DNA of 47,315 bases from an uncultured Bacilli bacterium. GTDB lineage: Bacteria > Bacillota_I > Bacilli_A > RF39 > UBA660. Position 1 is the first letter of the stretch; each line of letters opens with the position of its first letter. Below the pieces are notes generated by a model. That model was not told where the DNA came from. It did no database searches and was given only the letters and a program-made list of their open reading frames with translations. The stretch is from contig CAKOLK010000007.1 in assembly GCA_934096275.1 (NCBI GenBank), positions 1 through 47,315 of the forward strand, in the 5' to 3' direction. This document shows positions 32,501-40,184 of the stretch, piece after piece. A program made the translations under genes and the position numbers.

Positions 32501-32654
32501 GAATAAGGAGTTCGTTTATGTTTACTTTTTGTTTTAGTTTTCTTATTACTCTTTCTGATAGTACTGCGGTTTTACCTGATCCTGCTCCGGCGGATACTAT
32601 GATGTTTTTTCCGTCTTCATTTATTGCTTGTTCTTGTTCAAGAGTCCAGTTCAT
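29580..32654 (-). CDS. addA: ATP-dependent helicase/nuclease AddA (RexA)
   Basis: Helicase-nuclease subunit of AddAB, which processes double-strand breaks for RecA loading. Seen are the UvrD-type motifs: AGAGSGKTAVLSERV (Walker A), ILTFTNAAAAEMKDR, VDEYQDTSDLQ (Walker B), GDIKQSIYRFRNANP, MNIHKSKGLEF and LLYVDVTRAKEKMIIV. The C-terminal nuclease domain contains KMHELFEI, then HGIIDLILEYKDKIKIIDYKLQ with the Asp-(Asp)-Lys metal site. 1024 aa is somewhat short for AddA (usually around 1200). It overlaps addB by 17 nt and yitT by 4 nt, a tight operon. Confidence 0.95.
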   Translation of the reverse strand: MNWTLEQEQAINEDGKNIIVSAGAGSGKTAVLSERVIRKLKQKVNINELLILTFTNAAAAEMKDRIRKKIKKDPSLKDQLDYLEQSYITTFDSYALSVVKKYNYLLNIPKNIKPTDSIIINIKKKQILNDILENLYKEKNEKFLNLIDSFCIKNDDEITNAILKITSSLDKKYDKEEYLNTYIENYYNEKTIDESIKKYTDNLIELEQEIENTFYELEQYLDTDYYEKCADILNKIFNPKNYNDLLKINDIPRLPILPKDSSEEAKELKKQLSEKIKQLKNKLKYKDQEELKQGIIKTKDHVEILIDIIKDLDKQITKYKEENSAYEFDDIAKMAIKVVKENPNIKEELKYTYNEIMVDEYQDTSDLQETFLKLIENNNIYMVGDIKQSIYRFRNANPDIFKQKYEDYKNNKNGYKIDLVKNFRSRKEVLNNINEIFNLIMDKEIGGADYEQTHQMVFGNNIYEENKENQNYDLEIYNYEEDKNYTKEEIEAFIIAQDIKDKIKNKYQVLKGGQLQDASYEDFCIIMDRGTAFQTYKKIFEYMQIPLLVMQDEEMTSKEDILVIKNIITLITKIKENKLDKEAKYCYTSIARSFLEEQPDNDIFETLKQDKLKETKIYNICKEIAKDIENKNIENVINQILKEFNFYEKIIKIGNINDSIIRIEKTKEMANNLSSLGYTLNDFIEYLNQVIESKEAIKYQLPIEDTKSVKLMNIHKSKGLEFSICYFSGLHKPFNKQDIKERFIYDNEYGIITPYFDEGITETILKDLVIDKYNQEDISERIRLLYVDVTRAKEKMIIVTSLKEEQEPYQNTLLGQNIRKKYKSFQDIINSIKQNLIKYIKNIDLEQVPLSKDYQIKKENKELKENTNIKIKEIKLNIENTSLEEQKASKNIKKILTKEEISNMEYGTKMHELFEITDFHKTTQNKNIKKLIDKLDIKNAKIYKEHEFIFSDETNEYHGIIDLILEYKDKIKIIDYKLQNTKDDAYLKQLQTYKKYINQISDKQVQLYLYSILKDELVELKEEK

Positions 32655-35007
32655 TTTCTTCCTCCTTTTCTATTTTGATGTAAATATTATTTTTTGGTGT
32701 TTTAAAGCATAGATCTTTATATTTACAATATTCACATGATTTATTTATTCCATTTATTATTTTTGGGTTTATTTCAAAGTTTGCCCCTTCAATTTCGTTT
32801 ATTGTTTTGTCTATTATTTGATCTGTTTTTGTAATTAATTCTTTAATTTGCTCGTTTGTTATTGTTTTGGATCTAGAGTCAAAGTTACCTGTTTTTGTTG
32901 TTTTTAAGCCTTTGATTAGTTGACTGTTTTCATAGTTGTTATCAAATTTTTCTATTATGCTTTTATCTTCATTACTGTATCCATTTAGTTTTAGATTATC
33001 TAGTTTTTGTTCTTCGTATGTTTTGTTATTTTTTCTTATTATTTCTGGATGGAGTACTTGTTGAAGATAGAAACCTGCGAATGTTGGATTTTTTATTTTT
33101 TCTAGATTGCTTGCTAGGTATAGGTAAACTGGTAATTGCATAGATAGACCATAGTCCACTAAATCTAGTTTTATGTCTGTGTTTCCTGTTTTATAGTCTA
33201 TTATTGCTACTTCGTTTTCTTCATTGTATAGGATTTTATCAATGATGCCTTTGAATGTGACTTTTAGATTTTTATTTTTTTCTATTGCTACTTCTTGTTC
33301 TGTTAGTATGTTATTTAGACTTTGGTATTTAGTTTGTTCTTTTATAGTTTTTATTGCAAATTCTATTTCTTGTTTTATTTTTTCTATAAAGTGTTGTTCT
33401 TTGTTTGTAAATTCGTAGTTATTTTCTTTTATATAGTTATCAACAGTTGTGTTAATATCTATTTCTTGTTTTAATCCTTTTTCTAAGCAATAATGGAATA
33501 TACTTCCAAATTTTGCTGATATATTTTTTTCATATGGATCTAGTTTTAAGATATTTGCTATGTAGTATGCAAATGCGCATTTATTGTATGTATCCATTTT
33601 TGTGTATGATAGATTTAGTTTGCCTTCGAGAAAGTCATACATTTCTTTTTTGTCTATTCCTGTATAGTTATTATCATATTTTTGGTATGGTATTTCATAG
33701 TTATTATTTAATATTTTTAACTCTTCATCTACTGTATTGTATTTTGTGTAATTGTCTAGTTTTTTTGCTAGTTTTAATTTATTATTTATAGTGGAATAAC
33801 TTATTTTTATGTCTTTATTTGGTTTTTGTGTTTCAATGTTTAGTTCTTCTTTTAATGCTGATGGGTAGCATTCTTGTTTACCATCTTGTGTTTTGTATGT
33901 AATTGTTAGATTTTTTATATTTTGAATATTTTTGATAGTACTTTGTTTTATCATTTTATTCAGTTCTAATGTAGTATTTAGATTTAGTTCTTCTTTTAGA
34001 TTGTCTGTTAAAAAGTCTTCGTCTTTTTTTAGATTTGGAATGCTTTTTTGATTAAAGTTTAGCATAAAAACATAGTTAGTGTCTTCGGTTTGGTTGTTGT
34101 AGTCTATGACTTCTACTTGGTTTTTAAGTTTTGGTTGTTTTATATAAGTGGTTTTTAAGTCATGGATTATTAAATCTTTGACTTTTGTGAAATTGTTTAT
34201 TTTTATGTATTTGTTTAGTATATTTATTATTTTATTGATAGTATCTTTATCTTTGTATTTCTTATTTAATAAATCTATTGTTTTTTCTATATCTTCTTGG
34301 TAGTTTTTTATGAATGTTTGACCTATTTCAGTTTCATAAATTGATGTTTTTGTAAGTGGCTCTAGTGGCAGATTGTATAGAGCAAATGTCATTTCTAGTT
34401 TTTTTAGATATGAATCGTCAAGATTAGTTAGTTTTATATTATTTATTGGTGTGTTATTTTCAATTAGTTTTGATATTTCGTTTGCTACAAACTCTATTTC
34501 TTCATCAATTGTTTTTAGTTCATAGATTTTTGGTTGGTAGTTTTTATAAGTTTTATCTATTATTTTGACGTTTGATATTTCTTTTAAGTCATTTATTATC
34601 TTTTTATCGAATGATGTTAAATAGTCATAATGATAGAAGATTATATCTTTTCCTTCGATTAGATTTCGGAAATTATTGTCCTTAAGTAAGAGTTTTTGTT
34701 CTTCCAACTCATTTTTTAGAACTTGTAAGTGTTTTAATTTGTCATTTTTATAGGTTTTATCCTCAATATAGATTAAATTGTCTAAGTACATTGTTGCTAC
34801 TTCATATTTGTAATTGTATTTTTCTATTAAGTATAGTATGGCATTTAAGTCATATGAAAAGTATAGTTTATTGATTAATTCTTTTTTGGTTAATAGTTTT
34901 ATATTCAAAAGTTTTTTTTCTTTAGTTAGTTGTTTTAGTATTTGTTTTTTTGTTTCTTGTTCACAAATTATTATTGTTTCGTTTTGTATGTTGTCTAGAT
35001 TTATCAT
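32638..35007 (-). CDS. addB: AddB/RexB-type nuclease subunit
   Basis: Second subunit of AddAB, 789 aa, clearly shorter than Bacillus AddB (about 1160). The C-terminal RecB-type nuclease is complete: TFKGIIDKILYNEENEVAIIDYKTGNT with the Asp and Asp-x-Lys residues. The four iron-sulfur cysteines are visible: one in the earlier KCAFAYYIANIL, and CEYCKYKDLC near the end. The N-terminus lacks the Walker A of AddB, as reported for the RexB-like branch, and the dead-helicase region is reduced. It comes first in the addB-addA-yitT operon. Confidence 0.88.
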   Translation of the reverse strand: MINLDNIQNETIIICEQETKKQILKQLTKEKKLLNIKLLTKKELINKLYFSYDLNAILYLIEKYNYKYEVATMYLDNLIYIEDKTYKNDKLKHLQVLKNELEEQKLLLKDNNFRNLIEGKDIIFYHYDYLTSFDKKIINDLKEISNVKIIDKTYKNYQPKIYELKTIDEEIEFVANEISKLIENNTPINNIKLTNLDDSYLKKLEMTFALYNLPLEPLTKTSIYETEIGQTFIKNYQEDIEKTIDLLNKKYKDKDTINKIINILNKYIKINNFTKVKDLIIHDLKTTYIKQPKLKNQVEVIDYNNQTEDTNYVFMLNFNQKSIPNLKKDEDFLTDNLKEELNLNTTLELNKMIKQSTIKNIQNIKNLTITYKTQDGKQECYPSALKEELNIETQKPNKDIKISYSTINNKLKLAKKLDNYTKYNTVDEELKILNNNYEIPYQKYDNNYTGIDKKEMYDFLEGKLNLSYTKMDTYNKCAFAYYIANILKLDPYEKNISAKFGSIFHYCLEKGLKQEIDINTTVDNYIKENNYEFTNKEQHFIEKIKQEIEFAIKTIKEQTKYQSLNNILTEQEVAIEKNKNLKVTFKGIIDKILYNEENEVAIIDYKTGNTDIKLDLVDYGLSMQLPVYLYLASNLEKIKNPTFAGFYLQQVLHPEIIRKNNKTYEEQKLDNLKLNGYSNEDKSIIEKFDNNYENSQLIKGLKTTKTGNFDSRSKTITNEQIKELITKTDQIIDKTINEIEGANFEINPKIINGINKSCEYCKYKDLCFKTPKNNIYIKIEKEEENELDS

Positions 35008-35054
35008 ATTTAGTACCTCCCTTATAATTATAGCACAGTTTTTAAAAAGAAAAA

Positions 35055-35070
35055 AAGTTCGTTTGAACTT
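35055..35070 (-). terminator. Terminator of the Nudix gene
   Basis: AAGTTC (35055-35060) and GAACTT (35065-35070), 4-nt loop, followed by T on the minus strand, directly at the Nudix stop codon. Confidence 0.7.
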
Positions 35071-35587
35071 ATTTTGTTTTTAATCTTCGTAGGACTTCTT
35101 GTAATTCTTCTTCGTAGTATACTGCTCTGGGATTTTGTGTATTATTGCTTTCTAATAGTTGTATTATTTCTTTTGGTGATGCTTGAATTAGTTTGAAGTT
35201 TTGTTTTTTTTCACTTTCTGAAAGGGTTATTTTATCATTTTCTATTTCTACTTTCTTTTTTGATATAAAGTAATATGTTATTAAAAGATTATTTTTTATT
35301 TTGTTGTCTCTTGTGGGATAGTTTTTTTGATAGTGTTCAATTATGATGAAGTCATCAAGATCATTTTCATTTAGAATTACTCCGATTTCTTCTTGGGTTT
35401 CTCTTAAGGCTGCTTCTTTTACTGTTTCTTTATCTTCGACTTTTCCACCGATTAGTAGGTAGCAACCATTGTAATTACATAGTATTAGTTCATTTTTATT
35501 ATTTAGTATGATAATACGACTTTTTATTTTTGTATTATCTATTTCTTCTTTAGTTAGTTTTTCTTTGTTTATTATTATTTTCTTCAT
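35069..35587 (-). CDS. Nudix hydrolase
   Basis: 172 aa. The Nudix box is complete: GGKVEDKETVKEAALRETQEEIGV, that is GxxxxxExxxxxxxREUxEExGU, which binds metal and cleaves a nucleoside diphosphate linked to another group. The flanks are RIIILNNKNELILCNYNGCYLLIGG before the box and a strand-helix C-terminal part after it. The substrate is not predictable. It lies alone between terminators, after the AddAB operon. Confidence 0.9.
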   Translation of the reverse strand: MKKIIINKEKLTKEEIDNTKIKSRIIILNNKNELILCNYNGCYLLIGGKVEDKETVKEAALRETQEEIGVILNENDLDDFIIIEHYQKNYPTRDNKIKNNLLITYYFISKKKVEIENDKITLSESEKKQNFKLIQASPKEIIQLLESNNTQNPRAVYYEEELQEVLRRLKTK

Positions 35588-35633
35588 TTTTACCTCTGCA
35601 CCATTTATATTGTATCATAAGATTAACAAAAAA

Positions 35634-35654
35634 AGAACAATTTATTATTGTTCT
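35634..35654 (-). terminator. Terminator of the methionine gamma-lyase-like gene
   Basis: AGAACAAT (35634-35641) and ATTGTTCT (35647-35654), 5-nt loop, followed on the minus strand by seven T. The stem overlaps the end of the gene. Confidence 0.75.
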
Positions 35655-36892
35655 ATGTTATCTATTGCTTTTGCTACGGCGATTTTTCCGTATTCGTATG
35701 TTAGTCCTCCTTGTTGATAGGCTATGTATGGTTCTCTTATTGGAGCATCACATGATATTTCGATTGATGAGCCTTGGACGAATGAACCTGATGCCATTAT
35801 TATTTGATCATCGTATCCTGGCATATCCCATGGTGTTGGAATAGCGTTTGAGTCTATTGCTGATCCCATTTGAATGCCTTGAGTGTATTTTATTACTTTT
35901 TGGCTGTTTCTAAATATTATATTTTGAACAATGTCTGCTCGTTGTTCATTGTATTTTGGTTCTGTTTCGTATCCTAGATTTTCTAATGCTTTTGATGTTA
36001 GTATTGCTGTTTTGATACTATTTTTTACTACGTTTGGAGCCATGTATAATCCTTGTAGTATTGCTTTGTTTGAGTTTTGTGTTGGTCCAACTTCTTTTGC
36101 TTGTCCTGGAACATTTAATCTTTCTGCGACTAGTTCTATTAGGTCTTTTCTTCCTGTTACGTATGCACCATTTGTAGTTATTCCTGCTCCTAGATTTTTG
36201 ATTAGTGAACCTACGGTTATGTCTGCACCAAGTTCAATTGGTTCTTTTTTGTTGACGAATTCGCAGTAACAGTTATCTACCATGATGATAACGTTTTTAT
36301 CTACTTCTCTTATTGCTTTTATTACTTTTTCTAATTTATCTAGTGTAATACTTTTTCTAGTTGAGTATCCTTTTGATCTTTGAATTTCTACTACTTTTAT
36401 TTTTTTGTTTTTTAATGTTTCTTTTATTAATTCATAGTTGAAATCATTATCTATTAAATCAATTTGTTCATAGTTTATACCATATGATTTAAGACTGCTT
36501 TTGTTTTCTTTTATTCCTATTACTTCGTGTAATGTGTCATATGGTAGGCCTGTTATTGATAGTAAAGTATCATTTGGTCTTAGTAGTGCAAATAGTGTTG
36601 TTGATAGGGCGTGTGTTCCTGAAATGAATTGGTTTCTTACTAAGGAGTCTTCTGATTTAAATATTTCACTGTATACTTGTTCTATTTTGTCTCTTCCTAA
36701 GTCATTGTAACCGTATCCTGTTGTTTGATTAAAATGTATTTCTGATATGTTATGTTTTTTGAATGCATTTAGTACTTTAATACTGTTATAAAGACATATT
36801 TCTTCTTGATGCTTGAATTGTTCTTGTACTTGTTGTTCGGCCTCGTTTAATAAGTTTATAGTTTTTTCTTTTATATTTAGTTCATTATTCAT
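35645..36892 (-). CDS. Methionine gamma-lyase-family PLP enzyme (YnbB-like)
   Basis: About 415 aa, PLP-dependent, of the family called methionine gamma-lyase or, formerly, aluminium-resistance protein. The pattern is FNQTTGYGYNDLGRDKIEQVYSEIF cut at its motifs: an N-terminal TGYGYND, FISGTHALSTTLFALLRPND, VDNCYCEFV, the likely cofactor lysine in GSLIKNLGAGI, GPTQNSNKAILQG, and a C-terminal SGSFVQGSSIEISCDAPIREPY. The start ATG at 36892 is preferred because GGAGGAG precedes it; five upstream codons coincide with that site. It overlaps the upstream SDR gene by 8 nt, so they are coupled. Real substrate unknown. Confidence 0.88.
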   Translation of the reverse strand: MNNELNIKEKTINLLNEAEQQVQEQFKHQEEICLYNSIKVLNAFKKHNISEIHFNQTTGYGYNDLGRDKIEQVYSEIFKSEDSLVRNQFISGTHALSTTLFALLRPNDTLLSITGLPYDTLHEVIGIKENKSSLKSYGINYEQIDLIDNDFNYELIKETLKNKKIKVVEIQRSKGYSTRKSITLDKLEKVIKAIREVDKNVIIMVDNCYCEFVNKKEPIELGADITVGSLIKNLGAGITTNGAYVTGRKDLIELVAERLNVPGQAKEVGPTQNSNKAILQGLYMAPNVVKNSIKTAILTSKALENLGYETEPKYNEQRADIVQNIIFRNSQKVIKYTQGIQMGSAIDSNAIPTPWDMPGYDDQIIMASGSFVQGSSIEISCDAPIREPYIAYQQGGLTYEYGKIAVAKAIDNIEQ

Positions 36893-37634
36893 ATTTTTCT
36901 CCTCCATCTACATTTATTATTTGATTATTTATATAATTTGCATCATCAGATGACAGAAATGCAATTACTTTTGCTATTTCTTGTGGTTGTGCAAATCTTT
37001 TTAGCAATATTTTTTCTTCTTCTTTTTCAATTTGTTCTTTTGATAGATCTTTATTCATATCGGTTTTAGTCCATCCAGGTGATACAGCATTTACTGTTAT
37101 ATATGGACTTAAGTGTAGTGCTAGATTATGTGTTAGTGAGATGATACCTGCTTTTGATGCATCATAGTCTAGGCTTTCCGGATAGTAACTATATGTTGCA
37201 TTTGTTGATGCAATGTTTATTATTTTACCTGATTTTTCTTTTAGCATATGTTCTGATACATATTTAGATACTAGGAAGGTTCCTACTAGATTGGTTTCTA
37301 GTATTTCCATAAAGTTTTCTTTTGTTTTGTCTTCGAATGTTGTATCTTTACATATTGCGGCATTATTTATTAGTACATCTATTTTTTGAAAATGTTTTAT
37401 TGAATTATTTACCATTTCTATTATTTCTTGTTCATTTTTGATGTCTGCTTTTACTATAAGGGTTTTTGTACCGAATTCTTTTTTTAATAGTTGTTCTAAT
37501 TCTTTGGCTTGTTTAATACTATTATTATAGTTTATTATTACATTTGCACCTTCTTTTGCTACTTCGTATGCTGTTTGATAACCAATACCACGAGATGCTC
37601 CGGTTATTAGAATTGTTTTATTTTTTAACTTCAT
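36885..37634 (-). CDS. Short-chain dehydrogenase/reductase
   Basis: 249 aa with all SDR marks: TGASRGIGYQTA, NNAA, INIASTNATY with catalytic serine region, YDASKAG (Tyr-Lys), SPGWTKTDM and NNQIINVDGGEKYE at the end. It differs from the other SDR in the window (16161-16907), so the two are not recent duplicates. It might be FabG-like or act with the PLP enzyme encoded downstream, with which it overlaps by 8 nt. Confidence 0.9.
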   Translation of the reverse strand: MKLKNKTILITGASRGIGYQTAYEVAKEGANVIINYNNSIKQAKELEQLLKKEFGTKTLIVKADIKNEQEIIEMVNNSIKHFQKIDVLINNAAICKDTTFEDKTKENFMEILETNLVGTFLVSKYVSEHMLKEKSGKIINIASTNATYSYYPESLDYDASKAGIISLTHNLALHLSPYITVNAVSPGWTKTDMNKDLSKEQIEKEEEKILLKRFAQPQEIAKVIAFLSSDDANYINNQIINVDGGEKYE

Positions 37635-37779
37635 ATTATCAGTCCTTTACTTGCAGATTATAGCATTTTATGTGTATTTTGTCAATTTTACGTAAAGTTG
37701 GTGTTTTATGGTTCTTTTTAAGTGACTTTGTTTTTTGATTGTGGTATAATTATAACTCGCATCTTAAGGAGGAGATAGA

Positions 37780-38652
37780 ATGAATTTATTTGATTTTATT
37801 AGTAAATATATTAGTGAAATAACTGGGGTTAGTTCTTTTTATATTGATTTGTTTTTATATAGTTTTATAAGTTATGTTTTTATTAAGTTTTTTGTTAAGA
37901 TTATTTGTTTTTTTAACACTAAATTTAATTCTAATGAGAGAACTTTATATTTAATTAACAAGAAAGTTACTACTTTCGGGGTAGTTGTTAACATTATTTT
38001 GTTAATATTGATATGGGAAAGTAAGATTACTAAGTTGATGACTTTAATTAGTTTTGTCAGTGCTGCTTTGGCGTTTGCTCTTAGGGATTTTGTTTATAAT
38101 TTTTTCGCGGGTATTTATATAAATGTAAAGAAGCCTTTCAAGGTTGAGGATAGAGTTGAAGTTGATGGAATTGTGGGAGATATTGTTAATATTAGTTCGT
38201 TAACTTTTGATATTTTGGAAGTTAGTAGTAAAGATAATGGTGAACAAAGTACTGGTATTATGATTCATATTCCTAATTCAAAGGTCTTTAATGGTGGGGT
38301 TAAGAATTATACTGAAGCTTTTAAATATATTTGGGATGAAATTAGTGTTAGGGTTCCTATTGATAGTGATATTGATAATGCTAAGAGTATACTTTATGAT
38401 ATTGTTAGAAATAATGAAGTGGTTAAAAGAATCCCACGTAAGATGAAAAGTGAACTTAATAGTGCGATTGGGGAATATAGAATTTATTATAATAAACTTG
38501 ATCCAATTGTTTATACTAGTATAGAAGATTCATGTGTTGTTTTAACTATTAGGTATTTAGCGCATCCTAAAAAGGTTAGAAATATTAGGAGTGATATTTA
38601 TACTAAAGTACTTGAGGCTTTTAGGGATAAGAAAATCGTAATTTGCAAATAA
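37780..38652 (+). CDS. MscS-type mechanosensitive channel
   Basis: 290 aa. Three N-terminal transmembrane helices, the pore-lining third being FVSAALAFALRDFVYNFFAG, followed by the typical beta domain start INVKKPFKVEDRVEVDGIVGDIVNISSL in pieces, the helix DIDNAKSILYDIV, and a C-terminal alpha/beta part. It opens at low osmolarity to release solutes. It has a strong GGAGGAG ribosome site and TATAAT at 37744-37749 for its own promoter. It ends at a two-way terminator shared with the convergent pseudopilin gene. Confidence 0.9.
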   Translation: MNLFDFISKYISEITGVSSFYIDLFLYSFISYVFIKFFVKIICFFNTKFNSNERTLYLINKKVTTFGVVVNIILLILIWESKITKLMTLISFVSAALAFALRDFVYNFFAGIYINVKKPFKVEDRVEVDGIVGDIVNISSLTFDILEVSSKDNGEQSTGIMIHIPNSKVFNGGVKNYTEAFKYIWDEISVRVPIDSDIDNAKSILYDIVRNNEVVKRIPRKMKSELNSAIGEYRIYYNKLDPIVYTSIEDSCVVLTIRYLAHPKKVRNIRSDIYTKVLEAFRDKKIVICK

Positions 38653-38682
38653 AAAAGGCTATCTGTTTTGATAGTCTTTTAG
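38652..38682. terminator. Bidirectional terminator
   Basis: AAAAGGCTATC and GATAGTCTTTT (one G-T pair) around a 6-nt loop, between the ends of mscS and the pseudopilin gene. Confidence 0.75.
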
Positions 38683-39095
38683 TTGGTGCAATTGTCTGAG
38701 ATTACTCCTTTACCACTGCTAAGGAGTGTTTCTTCTGTTACATAATTACTTGGCCAACCAATACAATATTTTCCATTTGATATAGATATTTTATATATGT
38801 ATTTTCCTCCATCAGGCTCTACTTGAACTGTTGATTGGTCATTGTATGAATTATCACTTTCTATTAAATCTTTTACAGAGTATGATTTTCCACTGGGACT
38901 GGTGTCCATATCTTTTCTAAATTGATATTTTGCTTTACTTATTGCAAGTTTTGCATCACTTAGTATTTGATCTTGATTGCTTGATGTTATTAGTTTTATT
39001 ACATTTGGTGTTGCTATTGCTCCGATTATTGCTATTATTGCTATTACTGCGAGTAGTTCTATTAAAGTGAATCCTTTTTTATTTGTTTTTTTCAT
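38679..39095 (-). CDS. Type IV pilin-like prepilin
   Basis: 138 aa. It has a class III signal: KKTNKKG followed by FTLIELLAVIAIIAIIGAIATPNVI, with Glu5 of the mature protein, and cleavage expected after Gly8 by a prepilin peptidase. The remainder is a small globular domain with a Cys pair (GKYCIGW and SDNCTN) that could form a disulfide. It resembles ComGC or pseudopilins of uptake or secretion systems. No prepilin peptidase, ATPase or platform protein is in the window, so assembly depends on genes elsewhere. It is downstream of a CmpB-like membrane protein gene. Confidence 0.9.
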   Translation of the reverse strand: MKKTNKKGFTLIELLAVIAIIAIIGAIATPNVIKLITSSNQDQILSDAKLAISKAKYQFRKDMDTSPSGKSYSVKDLIESDNSYNDQSTVQVEPDGGKYIYKISISNGKYCIGWPSNYVTEETLLSSGKGVISDNCTN

Positions 39096-39111
39096 ATTTT
39101 TCTCTCCTTTT

Positions 39112-39639
39112 TTATGGTCCTGGTGGTGTTCTAAACTTAATGCTTAATATTATATCTGTAATAAATATTAAGATAAATGTAGAACAGATTGCTAGTTTAG
39201 TATTTTGCTTCATTTTTAATACTATTTTTTCTAGTAATGGGTCTACTATGTAGATTAAGATTAATCCTCCGATTGCAAATGACACTACACTTCTTAAGCA
39301 GACTAGACCTTGGATGTTTAGAAATAGTCCTGTATAGTCCCATAGTTTTGTATGGCTTACTTTTAAGCAGTATAGTCCAATTACATATTCTAGTATTCCT
39401 GTTATTAGCATGACTGATATAAAGAATAGTACTGGGTGTTTTTTTAGTGGCTTTAGCAAGTATATAAAGACTGCTCCTGCTCCATAGATTGGTAAGTATG
39501 GGCCATACAATACTCCACGATTTATTAGCTGATGATCTTGTATTAAACAAAATATTACTTCATAGATGTATCCTACCACTGCTCCGAGAATGAATATCAG
39601 GACTAGATATAGTATCTTTTGGTTTACTTCTTTTGTCAT
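39112..39639 (-). CDS. Putative membrane protein of the CmpB (PF06541) family
   Basis: 175 aa with five hydrophobic helices. The features GAVVGYIYEVIFCLI, NRGVLYGPYLPIYGAGAV, ILEYVIGLYCLKV, KLWDYTGLFLNIQGLVCLRSV are typical of the putative ABC-transporter type IV (CmpB) family common in Firmicutes, whose function is unknown despite the name. No ATP-binding partner is near. It lies between the TM2 protein gene and the pseudopilin gene on the same strand. A 117-aa frame inside it on the same strand is a shadow. Confidence 0.85.
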   Translation of the reverse strand: MTKEVNQKILYLVLIFILGAVVGYIYEVIFCLIQDHQLINRGVLYGPYLPIYGAGAVFIYLLKPLKKHPVLFFISVMLITGILEYVIGLYCLKVSHTKLWDYTGLFLNIQGLVCLRSVVSFAIGGLILIYIVDPLLEKIVLKMKQNTKLAICSTFILIFITDIILSIKFRTPPGP

Positions 39640-39695
39640 TTTTTACTTCTCCTTCTTTATTATAAGATTAGTATACCAAATTTTGAATGTTTTTA

Positions 39696-39953
39696 CTATA
39701 TTTTTACTATAAAAAATAGGATGTTATTATTAAACATCCCACCTAGTACAAAGTTTCCTTGTTTATCCGTGTAGCTTCCACATAGAATCATAATGAGATC
39801 CACTAATATTCCGATTCCGAATAAGCCAAATGTAAAAATATAAAGCACCCCTGTTCCTACCTTTCCTACATAAAATCTGTGAATTCCTAAGTTTCCAAGG
39901 AAAAAACAAAGTAAGAATGCTATTAGTCTTGATTTATCTGATACGTGTTGCAT
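39696..39953 (-). CDS. TM2-domain membrane protein
   Basis: 85 aa with two transmembrane helices: KSRLIAFLLCFFLGNLGIHRFYVGK then VGTGVLYIFTFGLFGIGILVDLI, the standard TM2 pattern (GxxGxHRFYxGK and an Asp in the second helix). Function is unknown. The start ATG 39953 has AAAGGAG at 7 nt; an ATG six codons earlier overlaps that site. The 230 bp beyond it (39954-40184), between divergent genes, hold no other recognisable feature. Confidence 0.9.
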   Translation of the reverse strand: MQHVSDKSRLIAFLLCFFLGNLGIHRFYVGKVGTGVLYIFTFGLFGIGILVDLIMILCGSYTDKQGNFVLGGMFNNNILFFIVKI

Positions 39954-40184
39954 AGTTTTTACTCCTTTCATAAAAATATTTATATTTTGATTATATTATA
40001 TTTTTTGATCGTAGTAAATGATTATTTATTAACTTTTTGTCAATGTTTTTGATGCAATTTTTAATTTTTAATATGTTTTGTGATTAAATTTTCAAATTTT
40101 GTCTTTCTTGGGTGTAACAATTTTTAATTTTGGTGATTTGCTTTTTATTTGGATGTTGTATATAGTTGTTTAGAGGTGATTACT

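Noticed and set aside
39197..39550. 117-aa minus-strand ORF
   Set aside because: It lies entirely within the CmpB-family gene in another frame and has no recognisable features.
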